Of a DNA stretch of 64,000 bases, positions 35,130-43,346 are shown one piece after another. The notes beneath the pieces are model-generated. The model had not been told where the DNA came from, searched no databases, and saw only the letters and a list, made by a program, of their open reading frames with translations. The position numbers and the translations under genes are program-made. The DNA is taken from positions 1-64,000 of the forward strand of contig JAAFIV010000020.1 of NCBI GenBank assembly GCA_013298775.1, read 5' to 3'. This DNA comes from Ignavibacteria bacterium (GTDB lineage: Bacteria; Bacteroidota; Ignavibacteria; Kapaibacteriales; UBA4661). Position 1 is the stretch's first letter. Each line of letters begins with the position of its first letter.

Positions 35130-36014
35130 ATGATTACAAGCATGACCGGCTTCGGTAACGGCGAAGCAAGCAACAATGGCGTAAGCGTAAGCGTTGAAGT
35201 ACGCAGTTTGAATAGTCGCTTTTTGGAAATTTTTTCCAATCTGCCCAAAAAATTTTACTTCAAAGAATTTGAAATGCGCGAACTCGTCAAAGGCAAGATG
35301 TCGCGTGGAAAATTGAACATTACGGTTTCGGTGGAGTACGGTGCAAGTGTCGCCAATTCTGCCGTGAAAGCGAATCTGCAACTTGCCGAAGCGTATTACA
35401 CCCAACTTCAGGAAATTCGCAAACAACTGAAATTGAAAGATGCCGTTACGATGGAACACGTGCTTGCAATGCCCGATATTTTCAAGAATACCGATGCCAA
35501 CGACGACAGCAGCGAGCGCGAATGGCAACTTATCGTAAAAGCAATGACCACCGCGCTTGACAAACTCAACAATATGCGCCTCCAAGAAGGACGCGAACTC
35601 AGCCGCGACCTTTTCAATCGCATGAAAAACATTGAGAAAAATTGCGAGCGCGTTGAGCAAATGGCACAAGAACGCATCCCGCAAGAACGCCAGAAATTGC
35701 GCGAAAAAGTAGCCAAACTCTTTGAAAACGATGAAATTGACCCGCAACGCCTCGAAATGGAAATCGTCCTTTTGGCAGATAAATTGGACATTTCCGAAGA
35801 ATGCGTAAGAATGCGTAGTCACATCAAGTTTTTCCTCGAAGCTCTGAAAGATAAAGACCAAGCGGGTCGCAAAATCAACTTCCTCCTGCAAGAAATGAAC
35901 CGCGAAGTAAATACGATGGGTTCAAAGGCGAATGATGCAACGATTTCGCAAATAGTAGTGGGCGTGAAGGAAGATTTGGAGCGCATCCGCGAGCAAGTGC
36001 AGAATGTGGAGTAA
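35130..36014 (+). CDS. yicC: YicC/YloC-family endoribonuclease
   Basis: This is a 294-residue protein of the YicC family, conserved across bacteria and shown in model species to be an RNA endonuclease. It has the N-terminal MITSMTGFGNGEA signature, VEVRSLNSRFLEI, and the DUF1732 C-terminal part with the ending FLLQEMNREVNTMGSKAND and VVGVKEDLERIREQVQNVE. Length and start match the family. In many genomes guanylate kinase follows; here a MITE copy follows four bases after the stop codon, so the expected gmk neighbour is absent. Assignment is secure from the sequence signatures. Confidence 0.94.
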   Translation: MITSMTGFGNGEASNNGVSVSVEVRSLNSRFLEIFSNLPKKFYFKEFEMRELVKGKMSRGKLNITVSVEYGASVANSAVKANLQLAEAYYTQLQEIRKQLKLKDAVTMEHVLAMPDIFKNTDANDDSSEREWQLIVKAMTTALDKLNNMRLQEGRELSRDLFNRMKNIEKNCERVEQMAQERIPQERQKLREKVAKLFENDEIDPQRLEMEIVLLADKLDISEECVRMRSHIKFFLEALKDKDQAGRKINFLLQEMNREVNTMGSKANDATISQIVVGVKEDLERIREQVQNVE

Positions 36015-36026
36015 GGCATTACCAAG

Positions 36027-36168
36027 CTCACCTTACGCATAAGCCCCTCACCCAACCCTCTCCCAGAGGGAGAGGACTTCAGAGCTAGTCTCCACTAACC
36101 CTCGCCCTCTGGGAGAGGGTCTCGCGCAGCGAGGGGTGAGGGCGGCGCGAGGGTGTGCGTAAGGTGAG
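36027..36168. mobile_element. MITE-like element, copy 4
   Basis: This 142-bp copy has ends CTCACCTTACGCA and TGCGTAAGGTGAG. The 8-bp direct repeats TTACCAAG flank it at 36019-36026 and 36169-36176. The insertion lies just past the yicC stop. Confidence 0.87.
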
Positions 36169-36195
36169 TTACCAAGAATACTTCGATAATCATTT

Positions 36196-36273
36196 AGTGG
36201 CACAGACATTCTTGTCTGTGTTTGTCGCCTGAAACCCTCACCAACACTCACAGACAAGAATGTCTGTGCCACT
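36196..36273. repeat. Family A element, full copy
   Basis: Ends AGTGGCACAGACATTCTTGT and ACAAGAATGTCTGTGCCACT are perfect complements. The copy is nearly identical to 4338-4414. It is 20 bp from MITE copy 4. Confidence 0.9.
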
Positions 36274-36414
36274 ATTGATACTTTATTGTATGCTCCGAGA
36301 GATGCGTTACAATCTTGCCGCGCATTCTCCGTCTTCACCACTAGCTTTAGCTTTGCGCTCGGCTTTGCTACTAGCTTTGCTTGAACACGATTGTTATTAC
36401 TCGCAGCACCAACC

Positions 36415-36906
36415 ATGAGCATTCACGCCACACAGCAGGAAATTGTCGAAGAATTTGCCGATTTCTTTGATTGGGAAGAAAAATATGCCCATATCATTGC
36501 GCTCGGGCGTGGTCTCGTGCCATTTCCCGAAGAGCATCGCACGGAGGCGAACAAAGTGCGTGGTTGTCAGTCGCAAGTGTGGCTTCATGCGGAGTTCAAG
36601 GATGGTCTCGTCCACTTTTGGGGCGATTCCGATGCACTCATTGTCAAGGGCTTAGTCGCGCTGGCTTTGCGTGTGTATGCAGGGCGTAAAGCGGAGGAAA
36701 TCACTGCCACCGCACCAGATTTTATCACGCAAATTGGCTTAGATACACACCTTTCGCCAACCCGTACCAATGGCTTTGCGGCAATGATTAAGCAAATCAA
36801 AATGTACGCCATTGGATTTGCGGTGCTTGAGCAACAATCAGCACAACAATCAGCACAACAATCAGCACAAAAATTAGAGCAAACCTTGGCAGAAAAAGCA
36901 GCATAA
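36415..36906 (+). CDS. sufE: Cysteine-desulfurase sulfur acceptor SufE
   Basis: SufE takes persulfide sulfur from SufS and passes it to the SufBCD scaffold for Fe-S cluster assembly. The 163-residue protein has the family core: EEFADFFDWEEKYAHIIALG, RGCQSQVWL with the acceptor Cys51, and LDTHLSPTRTNGFAAMIKQIK. The C-terminus (about 143-155) holds three tandem QQSA units encoded by a 12-bp repeat, outside the conserved fold. The ATG at 36415 is the first one inside the family-like N-terminus. It is followed 25 bp later by a SufT-like gene and then a ferredoxin, a small Fe-S group, although no sufBCDS genes are in the window. Confidence 0.93.
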   Translation: MSIHATQQEIVEEFADFFDWEEKYAHIIALGRGLVPFPEEHRTEANKVRGCQSQVWLHAEFKDGLVHFWGDSDALIVKGLVALALRVYAGRKAEEITATAPDFITQIGLDTHLSPTRTNGFAAMIKQIKMYAIGFAVLEQQSAQQSAQQSAQKLEQTLAEKAA

Positions 36907-36931
36907 CATCTTTATCCCTCATCAGTTCTGT

Positions 36932-37300
36932 ATGTTTCCCATTCCCACATTGCCCGAAACAAAACACGGTATGACGTTCCTCGACAATGGTACGCTCCCC
37001 AACATGGAAGAGCGCGTTATTGCTGCGATTAAGACGTGTTACGACCCTGAAATCCCTGTGGATATTTACGAACTTGGTTTGATGTACAAAGTCGAAGTAA
37101 AACCCGATAACTCCATTTTCGCTGAAATGACGCTCACCTCGCCAAACTGCCCTTCGGCAGGAACGCTTCCCGGCGAGGTAGAAGACCGTCTGCGCGACAT
37201 TGACGGCGTTTCGAGCGCGATGGTGGATGTTGTTTTCGAGCCGACGTGGGATAAAGCTATGATGTCGGAAGTCGCGCTTTTGGAACTGGGATTTATGTAA
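36932..37300 (+). CDS. sufT: SufT/MIP18-family Fe-S assembly factor (DUF59)
   Basis: The 122-residue protein belongs to the DUF59/MIP18 family. Key segments are IKTCYDPEIPVDIYELGLMY, MTLTSPNCPSAG with the conserved Cys, and FEPTWDKAMMSEVALLELGF. In suf clusters this small protein (SufT) helps mature Fe-S proteins; relatives (PaaD) act in phenylacetate oxygenase assembly. Its position 25 bp after sufE favours the SufT role. The first in-frame ATG at 36932 gives an N-terminal extension of about 20 residues, and a later ATG (MTFLDNG) is possible. Confidence 0.9.
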   Translation: MFPIPTLPETKHGMTFLDNGTLPNMEERVIAAIKTCYDPEIPVDIYELGLMYKVEVKPDNSIFAEMTLTSPNCPSAGTLPGEVEDRLRDIDGVSSAMVDVVFEPTWDKAMMSEVALLELGFM

Positions 37301-37313
37301 GCAGAATGGGATG

Positions 37314-37381
37314 AACAGACAAAAGTGTCTGTTCTACCGAAGCCAGTATTGATAGGTAGCACAGATACTCTTGTCTGCGCC
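37314..37381. repeat. Family A repeat upstream of the ferredoxin gene
   Basis: ACAGACAAAAGTGTCTGT is followed by CTACCGAAGCCAGTATTGAT and GGTAGCACAGATACTCTTGT. The arms are slightly decayed. It separates the sufE-sufT pair from the ferredoxin. Confidence 0.75.
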
Positions 37382-37418
37382 GCAAATTACAATTCTCTCT
37401 TCATCAATTTTTTCTTCA

Positions 37419-37697
37419 ATGTCTCGAACAGTTACTCTCAGCCTTTACGGAAAAAAATCCACTATTACCGTTGAGCCGGATGAAAACATTCTTGCCGCAG
37501 CGATTCGCCAAAATCTCGACCCGCCGTATGCGTGTCAAATCGGCTCGTGTTGCACGTGTCGGGCGAAAAAGCTCTCTGGCGACGTTGTAATGGACGACCG
37601 CGAAGCTCTCACCGACGACGAAATTGCCGATGGCTATATTTTGACGTGCCAAGCACATCCCACGACGGATGATGTCGTGATTGACTATGATGCGTAA
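37419..37697 (+). CDS. 2Fe-2S ferredoxin
   Basis: This is a 92-residue plant-type ferredoxin fold. The cluster ligands are Cys39, Cys44 and Cys47 in [14 protein letters not shown], with Cys77 in ILTCQAHP. The spacing C-x4-C-x2-C then a distant Cys is the plant-type pattern and also matches the C-terminal domain of PaaE-like reductases. An extra Cys45 sits between ligands. As a separate small protein it probably carries single electrons to an oxygenase or desaturase; the partner is not visible here. The ATG at 37419 is preferred over a frame extended through the repeat upstream. It is followed 22 bp later by the PD-(D/E)XK-like gene. Confidence 0.9.
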   Translation: MSRTVTLSLYGKKSTITVEPDENILAAAIRQNLDPPYACQIGSCCTCRAKKLSGDVVMDDREALTDDEIADGYILTCQAHPTTDDVVIDYDA

Positions 37698-37719
37698 ACC
37701 CGCATAAAACCTTGCTTCT

Positions 37720-38400
37720 ATGGCTGCAAAATCATCCAAATATAAACCGTTTCGCCAGTGGAATGCTGATGACGTTGAAGAAGTATTCCGCCTTCAGCAG
37801 GTGGAACATTTGCCGCAGTTGCAAGAATGGCTGAATGCGTCTGAAAGTATTACCCAAATTGAGCAAGAACGCTTAGAGCAATTACGAGAACGTTTGGCTG
37901 AAAATGTCAATACGTGGAATGAAGAAGAGCTAAAGCTGAAGTTTATTGCGCAGATTTTGGAACTGGTTGATTACGACGTAAGCGGATGTACAACCTTTGC
38001 AGACCGCACCATTACTACCACCATCGAAGGTAAGGTATTGTCTGGTACGGTGGATGTATTGATTGCGCGAGGCAAACGTGTTCCCAAAGCACCGCTCTTG
38101 TGTATTCACGAATACAAAAAAGAGCGCGGCTCATCGGACGACCCGCTTGGGCAGGTTCTCGTGGCGATGCTTGTGGCGCAATCGGTCAATTCTCTGAAGA
38201 ACGCAGAACATCAAGCGAGCAAGCAGCAAAAGCCTGTGTATGGCGCGTATGCTGTCGGACGATTATGGTTTTTGCTCGTTCTGCACGCAAGTAGCTATGC
38301 GGTGAGCGAGGCATTGAACGCTGCCGATAGCAAGGATATTCGCCAGCTTTACCGTGCATTGAAGCATTTTCGCACTCTTATTCCGTCCTTGCTTGCGTGA
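37720..38400 (+). CDS. Protein of unknown function with a PD-(D/E)XK-like core
   Basis: This 226-residue soluble protein begins YKPFRQWNADDVEEVFRL. The middle shows the pattern of a PD-(D/E)XK nuclease-like fold: NEEELKLKFI (Glu about 68-70), GTVDVLIARG with Asp112, then CIHEYKKE with Glu131 and Lys133. The C-terminal half is helical. Similar stand-alone proteins are common in Bacteroidota and cyanobacteria and are usually annotated as hypothetical. Nuclease activity is inferred only from these residues. It starts 22 bp after the ferredoxin stop. A restriction-like partner or methylase is not adjacent. Confidence 0.6.
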   Translation: MAAKSSKYKPFRQWNADDVEEVFRLQQVEHLPQLQEWLNASESITQIEQERLEQLRERLAENVNTWNEEELKLKFIAQILELVDYDVSGCTTFADRTITTTIEGKVLSGTVDVLIARGKRVPKAPLLCIHEYKKERGSSDDPLGQVLVAMLVAQSVNSLKNAEHQASKQQKPVYGAYAVGRLWFLLVLHASSYAVSEALNAADSKDIRQLYRALKHFRTLIPSLLA

Positions 38401-38433
38401 TTGTAATCAAACGCGACTACTTGGAATCATTGC

Positions 38434-38465
38434 CCCGTCCTACCGCTTCTTCGCGGTAGAACGGG
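38434..38465. terminator. Hairpin downstream of the PD-(D/E)XK-like gene (family D)
   Basis: CCCGTCCTACCGC and GCGGTAGAACGGG pair with one or two mismatches around a TTCTTC loop, 33 bp past the stop codon. It is a compact relative of the element at 2512-2671. No long T-run follows, so terminator function is uncertain. Confidence 0.5.
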
Positions 38466-38525
38466 TTTCCCAAAACCCTACACCGCACCCAATTTTTCTC
38501 ACTTTTCAACTGGAGAGCTATTTCA

Positions 38526-39152
38526 ATGGCGTACGAATGGAAATTTAACCCGCGTCCGTACTCGGACGAAGAAGCAAAAAGCCTTTTGAAAGATGTATTG
38601 TCGCCGGAAACCACCGATTGGCACTACAACACGCATCACAAGGGCTATGTAACCTTTTTGAATAAAATCGAAGCTGGTTTGCCGAATGCCGACAAATCCG
38701 CCGCAAACGGCAACTGGTCAGACTTTGGCGAATTAAAGCGTCGTCAAACGTGGAATCACGGCGGCACGGTGCTGCACGATGTCTATTGGGAAGTGTTGGG
38801 CGGCGACGGCGATACGTCGAAAGGTCCGGACGTTGTTGCAGCGATTGAAAAAGAATTTGGCTCAATGGACGCATGGAAAGCGGACTTCAAAGCAACGTGC
38901 GTAGCTGCAAAGCTCTCTGGCTGGGGCGTTCTCACGCTTGACCAGTTGTATAGCGGTCGCTTGCTGAACGTGCTTGTGGACGAACACCACTACGGCGCGA
39001 TTTGGGGCGGTATTCCGCTTATTTCGTGCGATATGTTTGAACACGCCTATTACCACAAAGACGGTCCAGCTCGCCCGAAATACATTGACAATTTCTTTGC
39101 GAGCCTCCACTGGGGACGCATTAACGAGCGGTTCAAGAAATTTGCGAAGTAA
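38526..39152 (+). CDS. Iron/manganese superoxide dismutase family protein
   Basis: The 208-residue protein has the four metal ligands of Fe/Mn superoxide dismutase: His33 (DWHYNTHHKGY), His84 (TVLHDVYW), Asp169 and His173 (CDMFEHAYYH). The C-terminal domain includes KLSGWGVL and ends FASLHWGRINERF. It removes superoxide in the cytoplasm, since no signal peptide is present. The sequence is divergent: it lacks the usual N-N-A-A-Q stretch before the second ligand, showing RQTWNHGG instead. Metal preference cannot be decided. A GGAG ten bases upstream gives modest support to the ATG. It stands alone. Confidence 0.85.
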   Translation: MAYEWKFNPRPYSDEEAKSLLKDVLSPETTDWHYNTHHKGYVTFLNKIEAGLPNADKSAANGNWSDFGELKRRQTWNHGGTVLHDVYWEVLGGDGDTSKGPDVVAAIEKEFGSMDAWKADFKATCVAAKLSGWGVLTLDQLYSGRLLNVLVDEHHYGAIWGGIPLISCDMFEHAYYHKDGPARPKYIDNFFASLHWGRINERFKKFAK

Positions 39153-39184
39153 TACTATCTACTTGCAAAATATGTGAGCCTCAC

Positions 39185-39616
39185 GTGATTGATGTTGTGA
39201 TGGATATGAATGTTTTAATTGCAGCACTGCGTTCACAACGTGGTGCTGCTTTTCGTTTTATATCTATGCTTGGGGAAAGCACCTCTTTCCAGCTCCATAT
39301 TTCTGTTCCGTTGGTGCTTGAATATGAGTCTATCGCAAAGCGTGAACGCTTGCGCTATCCAGAACGTATCGGCGTAAACAACAGGCAGATAGACGCTATT
39401 GTTAATTATATTTGCAGTATTGGTCAAGAGCATGAAATCTTCTATCTTTGGAGACCAATTTTGCCCGACGAAAAAGATGATTGCGTCCTTGAGCTTGCGG
39501 TTGCAGCTTCAGCGCGATACATCATCACGTTCAACAAGCGAGATTTCAAGCCTGCCGAACGGTTTGGAATTTCACTTGTAACGCCACAAGAATTTTTTAA
39601 AATTGTTGGACAATAG
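39185..39616 (+). CDS. PIN-domain toxin, first gene of a toxin-first pair
   Basis: The 143-residue PIN protein has Asp7 in VVMDMNVLIAAL, a Glu in VPLVLEYESIAKRE (about 42-55), DEKDDCVLELAVAA (about 98-111) and ITFNKRDF near the end, the acidic set of the 'putative toxin, PIN family' nucleases. The start codon is taken as GTG at 39185; ATG codons five and seven residues in are alternatives. It overlaps the edge of a GTGAG-like repeat at its start. A small antitoxin-like gene follows two bases after the stop, so toxin comes first, the opposite of the pair at 31447-32147. Confidence 0.85.
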   Translation: MIDVVMDMNVLIAALRSQRGAAFRFISMLGESTSFQLHISVPLVLEYESIAKRERLRYPERIGVNNRQIDAIVNYICSIGQEHEIFYLWRPILPDEKDDCVLELAVAASARYIITFNKRDFKPAERFGISLVTPQEFFKIVGQ

Positions 39617-39618
39617 CT

Positions 39619-39864
39619 ATGGATAACGGACAATACCTCCACCTAGAACTATCTGCTCCTCTCTTATCGGAGCTTCAAATTATTGCTCAACAAGAGCATA
39701 GCACGGTCGAACAGCTTGTTCTGACGGCAATACGCGAAAAAATTTCCGTCTTGACACACGACAACTACATTCGTACTCGCGCAAAACGTAGCAATCGTGC
39801 GGCATTTGAAGAAGCATTGGCAAATGTTTCTACGCAAGAGCCAGAAGAATGGGATAGAATCTAA
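39619..39864 (+). CDS. Putative antitoxin, ribbon-helix-helix-like
   Basis: The 81-residue protein starts with a short strand (YLHLELSAPLLSELQIIAQQ) and a helix with EHSTVEQLVLTAIREKI, the strand-helix-helix shape of a ribbon-helix-helix DNA-binding domain. It ends with an acidic tail (FEEALANVSTQEPEEWDRI) typical of toxin-blocking segments. The start codon lies two bases after the PIN toxin stop, implying translational coupling. It probably neutralises the toxin and represses the operon; this is inferred from fold pattern and position. Confidence 0.7.
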   Translation: MDNGQYLHLELSAPLLSELQIIAQQEHSTVEQLVLTAIREKISVLTHDNYIRTRAKRSNRAAFEEALANVSTQEPEEWDRI

Positions 39865-39885
39865 AAAATCGCTCCAAAAACACAC

Positions 39886-39919
39886 AACGCCTGGTAGAAT
39901 CACGGTTCTACTAGGCGTT
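39886..39919. terminator. Perfect hairpin with TCACGG loop after the PIN/antitoxin pair
   Basis: AACGCCTGGTAGAA and TTCTACTAGGCGTT form a 14-bp stem (one mismatch) around TCACGG, 21 bp past the antitoxin stop. The same hairpin with the same loop and following GGTGTTT recurs at 43852-43885. Confidence 0.75.
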
Positions 39920-40246
39920 GGTGTTTCTTCTCAGAAAATCCTTTTGAAAATACCTAAAGACAAGACTATGCTTTGCATTGAAGCCTGTTTTTTGATTTTT
40001 GCGCTTTGGAGGCTTATCGTCTGCAAGCAAGATATAATCTTGCATTTAAGCGATTTTATCTTCAGGGTCGGTCAAAGAAATGTTTTTACTCAAGAAGGAT
40101 GAACCGCCTTGTAGCGGAAGGAGAGGCGGTAAACCAAGATAGAATGAAATTCCGTGAAAACTTCGCTTGGGAAGCATATATTGGGGAAAATAGACCAATT
40201 TTCCTTGCAATGGCAAGTACGAGAATCATTTTACCGTCGAGTATTT
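39920..40246. other. Leader region of the NarL-type kinase
   Basis: No gene is supported here. An in-frame GTG at 40154 could extend the kinase by 31 residues; the downstream ATG is preferred. The stretch presumably holds the kinase promoter; no clear boxes were recognised. Confidence 0.45.
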
Positions 40247-42277
40247 ATGCAATTTTCACTCTCACAACGCTTTTTCCTTTGGGCATTTGCTCTATCGCTT
40301 ATTGCGGTGACGACGGTGTCGCTGTGGTACGACCGCAAAGCCGAAGCAGCTATCGTACAACGCACGTTTGACCAGCTTGCATCGGTGCGGGCATTGAAAA
40401 AAAGTAAGGTAAAGGATTACCTTCATTCTGTGCGCACCATGCTTTCTGTGGTAGCGGCACATCCAGCAACTATTCTTACAGCAGCACGAGAAATGCAGAC
40501 GAAATACGGCATTCAGGATGTGTATGTGGTCGCGCCGACGGGAGAGATCCTTTCTACTTTTCAGAATTCTTCCTCTGGCACTAATTCTTTGCCAGCACGT
40601 GTTTCTGCGACATTCCAAGCAATACAGAGACAAACTACGCTGGCGCAGCAACAAAAAATATATTTCACAGATATTGTACGAGAACAAGGAACGCAGGATA
40701 TATGCGCTTTTGGAATAGTACGGATAGATTCACTTGCTGCTGCAAGCGTCGCAGACGATGCAGGGCAAACCGTCGCGAAGGCTGATATTCCCTTGCGTGA
40801 GGGTAATTTTATCTTCGCCAAAATATCGGCGCATACCATCAATCAAATCATGTTCGATAATGATGGTTTTGGTGCGACGGGGGAAAGTTATTTGGTGGGC
40901 GAGGACAGCCTCATGCGCACAGAGTCACGCTTTTTTGCCGAGGCATCAACGCTCCAGCGTCCTGTTCGTACCGAGCCGCTTCGCCGTGCTTTTGCAAATG
41001 AAACAGGATTTGCCGTTGCACTAGACTATCGTAATGTCGAGGTTTTAAGCGCGTTCACAGTGATTTCTGTCGAGCAAGCGCGGTGGGCATTGCTTGTGGA
41101 ACTAGATGTTGCCGAGATTACCAGCCCAATCAATGAAACACGACGCGAAATTGCGTTTCTGGGCTTGAGCATAACGATTGTTCTTGCGGCTCTCAGTTGG
41201 TATGGTGCGCGGCGGTTCTCACGCCCAATTGTGCAGTTACAGGGGCAATTATCCGCTCTGGCGCAGGAAGGGCATTTACCCGAACAACCGCTTGTCATGC
41301 GGCGTTCCGATGAAATTGGCGCAATGGTTCAAGAATTGAATAGGATGATTTCTTCCCTGCGACAAGCAAGCTATTTTGCGAAGGATATTGGTGCGGGCAG
41401 ATTTGATACCGTCTTCACACCACGCAGCCCTCACGATGTCTTGGTCATTGCACTCAATGATATGAAAAGAGAATTTCAGAAACTTCTCGCTGAACGCCAA
41501 ACACAAGCCTTGCAGCGCACACGAGCTTTGGTCGAAGGCGAAGAACGAGAACGCTTGCGCATTTCGCGGGATGTTCACGATGGTGTGGGGCAGATTTTGA
41601 GTGCCTTGCGCTTCAATTTGAAGCGCATCCCCGACGAGCAAATACGCAGCGAAGCGATTGATTTAGCTGATGATGCAATTTCGGAAGTACGCGCAATTTC
41701 CCACAATCTCATGCCTGCTGTCCTTGTGGATTTTGGTATTGTGGCAGCATTAGAACAGCTCTGTAGAAAAATTTCCGAGCGAACCCACGTGCGCATAGAG
41801 CGAGATATTCTCACGCTTGCAGAGCTACCAGAACGCTTGGAATCAGCAAAAGAAATCGCACTGTATCGTATTGCGCAGGAAGCTCTCAATAACGCTTTGC
41901 GCTATGCCGATGCCACAATGATACGGCTCGTTTTTCGTCTGAAATTGAGGGAGTCGCATAATGAAGATTTCCATGAAGATTTCCATGAAGATTCTCAGAA
42001 AAATTCTCAGGAAGATTCTCAGAAAGATTCCCACAATGAAGCTACCAAGCATGAGGAACACTCTCCACAAAGCGTAGTATTGCTGCGCGTTCAGGACAAC
42101 GGAAAGGGATTTGATATTGCACAAACCGTTGATGGAAATGGAATAGTGAATATGCGTGAACGCGCCGCACTCTTTGGTGCAACATTGCGACTTCGCTCTG
42201 CAATCGGCACAGGAACATGTATTGAGTTGGAAATGCCGATTGCACTGAGCAAGGATACAATGCACGATGTGATGTGA
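40247..42277 (+). CDS. Membrane sensor histidine kinase, NarL-type (HisKA_3)
   Basis: The 676-residue kinase has a first membrane helix (about 8-25, FFLWAFALSLIAVTTVSLW), a periplasmic Cache-like sensor (about 30-310), and a second helix (FLGLSITIVLAALSWYGA). A HAMP domain, a HisKA_3 domain with phospho-His in ISRDVHDGVGQIL, and a HATPase domain with ALNNALRYADAT and DNGKGFDI follow. A His/Glu/Asp/Ser-rich tandem insertion (NEDFHEDFHEDSQKNSQ onward, nt about 41960-42060) interrupts the ATPase domain before DNGKGF. The ATG at 40247 places the first helix at the N-terminus; a GTG at 40154 is possible. The cognate regulator gene begins 33 bp downstream. Confidence 0.9.
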   Translation: MQFSLSQRFFLWAFALSLIAVTTVSLWYDRKAEAAIVQRTFDQLASVRALKKSKVKDYLHSVRTMLSVVAAHPATILTAAREMQTKYGIQDVYVVAPTGEILSTFQNSSSGTNSLPARVSATFQAIQRQTTLAQQQKIYFTDIVREQGTQDICAFGIVRIDSLAAASVADDAGQTVAKADIPLREGNFIFAKISAHTINQIMFDNDGFGATGESYLVGEDSLMRTESRFFAEASTLQRPVRTEPLRRAFANETGFAVALDYRNVEVLSAFTVISVEQARWALLVELDVAEITSPINETRREIAFLGLSITIVLAALSWYGARRFSRPIVQLQGQLSALAQEGHLPEQPLVMRRSDEIGAMVQELNRMISSLRQASYFAKDIGAGRFDTVFTPRSPHDVLVIALNDMKREFQKLLAERQTQALQRTRALVEGEERERLRISRDVHDGVGQILSALRFNLKRIPDEQIRSEAIDLADDAISEVRAISHNLMPAVLVDFGIVAALEQLCRKISERTHVRIERDILTLAELPERLESAKEIALYRIAQEALNNALRYADATMIRLVFRLKLRESHNEDFHEDFHEDSQKNSQEDSQKDSHNEATKHEEHSPQSVVLLRVQDNGKGFDIAQTVDGNGIVNMRERAALFGATLRLRSAIGTGTCIELEMPIALSKDTMHDVM

Positions 42278-42310
42278 GAGTTATTTTTCACAAAAAAGCC
42301 CGTAAGCCGT

Positions 42311-43015
42311 ATGAATACTATTGCTGAGAATATCACAATCATTCTTGCCGATGACCATCGTCTTGTGCGTGAAGGTATTCGCTCGCTTCTTAGTCGTCAT
42401 GGGGATATGCGTGTGATTGCCGATGTTGCCAGCACTGACGCGCTCTTGAGCCACCTCGAAATGCTTTCCTTGCGTGGAGAATTGCCTACTCTTGTCCTTC
42501 TTGATATTTCGATGCCGCACCCTGAAAGTCTCATCAAAAACGGTTTTGAGGCAGCTTCGTTCATTAAAGAACATTTTCCTTCTGTTCAAATTCTTTTTCT
42601 GTCCATGCACGAAGAAGCCGAATACATCATTGCGGCAATGAAAACAGGTGCGCTAGGATATGTTCTCAAAAATGCGGAGCAGGACGAGCTTGTACAAGCA
42701 ATTCAGACGGTGGCAAGCGGCAAACGCTTTCTTGGTAATTCTCTTGCTGATAAGGTTTTCAGTAGTTTCGCACCTTCCCAAAGTGAACACACTGCACAGA
42801 CCATGAGTGGCAACATCCCCATACTGACGCAGCGTGAAAGCCAGATTGTACGTCTTGTTGCGCAGGGACTTTCTACAAAACTTATTGCGGAAGAACTTAT
42901 CATTAGCCCGCGCACAGTTGAGACGCATCGCACGAATATTATGCAGAAACTGAAGGCATCAAATACGGCAGAACTGGTACGTATCGCTCTCCAATACGGT
43001 CTTGTGAAGGGGTAA
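42311..43015 (+). CDS. LuxR/NarL-family response regulator
   Basis: The 234-residue regulator has a receiver domain with acidic pocket DDH (14-16), phospho-acceptor Asp65 in LVLLDISMP and Lys in GYVLKNA. A LuxR-type helix-turn-helix follows (about 170-232, LTQRESQIVRLVAQGLSTKL, then SPRTVETHRTNIMQKL). A short insertion (LSLRGELPT) lies between helix 2 and strand 3 of the receiver. It follows the NarL-type kinase by 33 bp and is almost certainly its partner. The next gene downstream encodes a small secreted protein and is a candidate target. Confidence 0.95.
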   Translation: MNTIAENITIILADDHRLVREGIRSLLSRHGDMRVIADVASTDALLSHLEMLSLRGELPTLVLLDISMPHPESLIKNGFEAASFIKEHFPSVQILFLSMHEEAEYIIAAMKTGALGYVLKNAEQDELVQAIQTVASGKRFLGNSLADKVFSSFAPSQSEHTAQTMSGNIPILTQRESQIVRLVAQGLSTKLIAEELIISPRTVETHRTNIMQKLKASNTAELVRIALQYGLVKG

Positions 43016-43057
43016 TACCGTTTCGATTGTAAAATGAATAGTTTCAATTCTCCGAAA

Positions 43058-43077
43058 CAAGGCAGCATGCTGCCTTG
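43058..43077. terminator. 20-bp perfect palindrome after the response regulator
   Basis: CAAGGCAGCATGCTGCCTTG lies 42 bp past the stop. It could form a terminator stem or be a dimeric protein-binding site upstream of the secreted-protein gene. There is no T-run immediately after it. Confidence 0.5.
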
Positions 43078-43346
43078 CTAAAATCAAAGTATTCAAAATA
43101 CAGTAAAAACGGTATAACAATGTGCAGACGAACTCGAGCCTATTTTGACAAGCTCTTTTTATACAACTTTTTATACCAAACGTACCTCACCTATCCGTAC
43201 AAATACGGAGACGGCTTCTCAGTAAAAAATACGGATTTCCCTTGATTGTGTGCGCCCGCATAAATCCTTAGTTTTGCTTCAGAAAACAGAATGATTTTTT
43301 ATTGAAGATTTCTCTTCACATTCACCAACATTTTCGGAGTACAACT

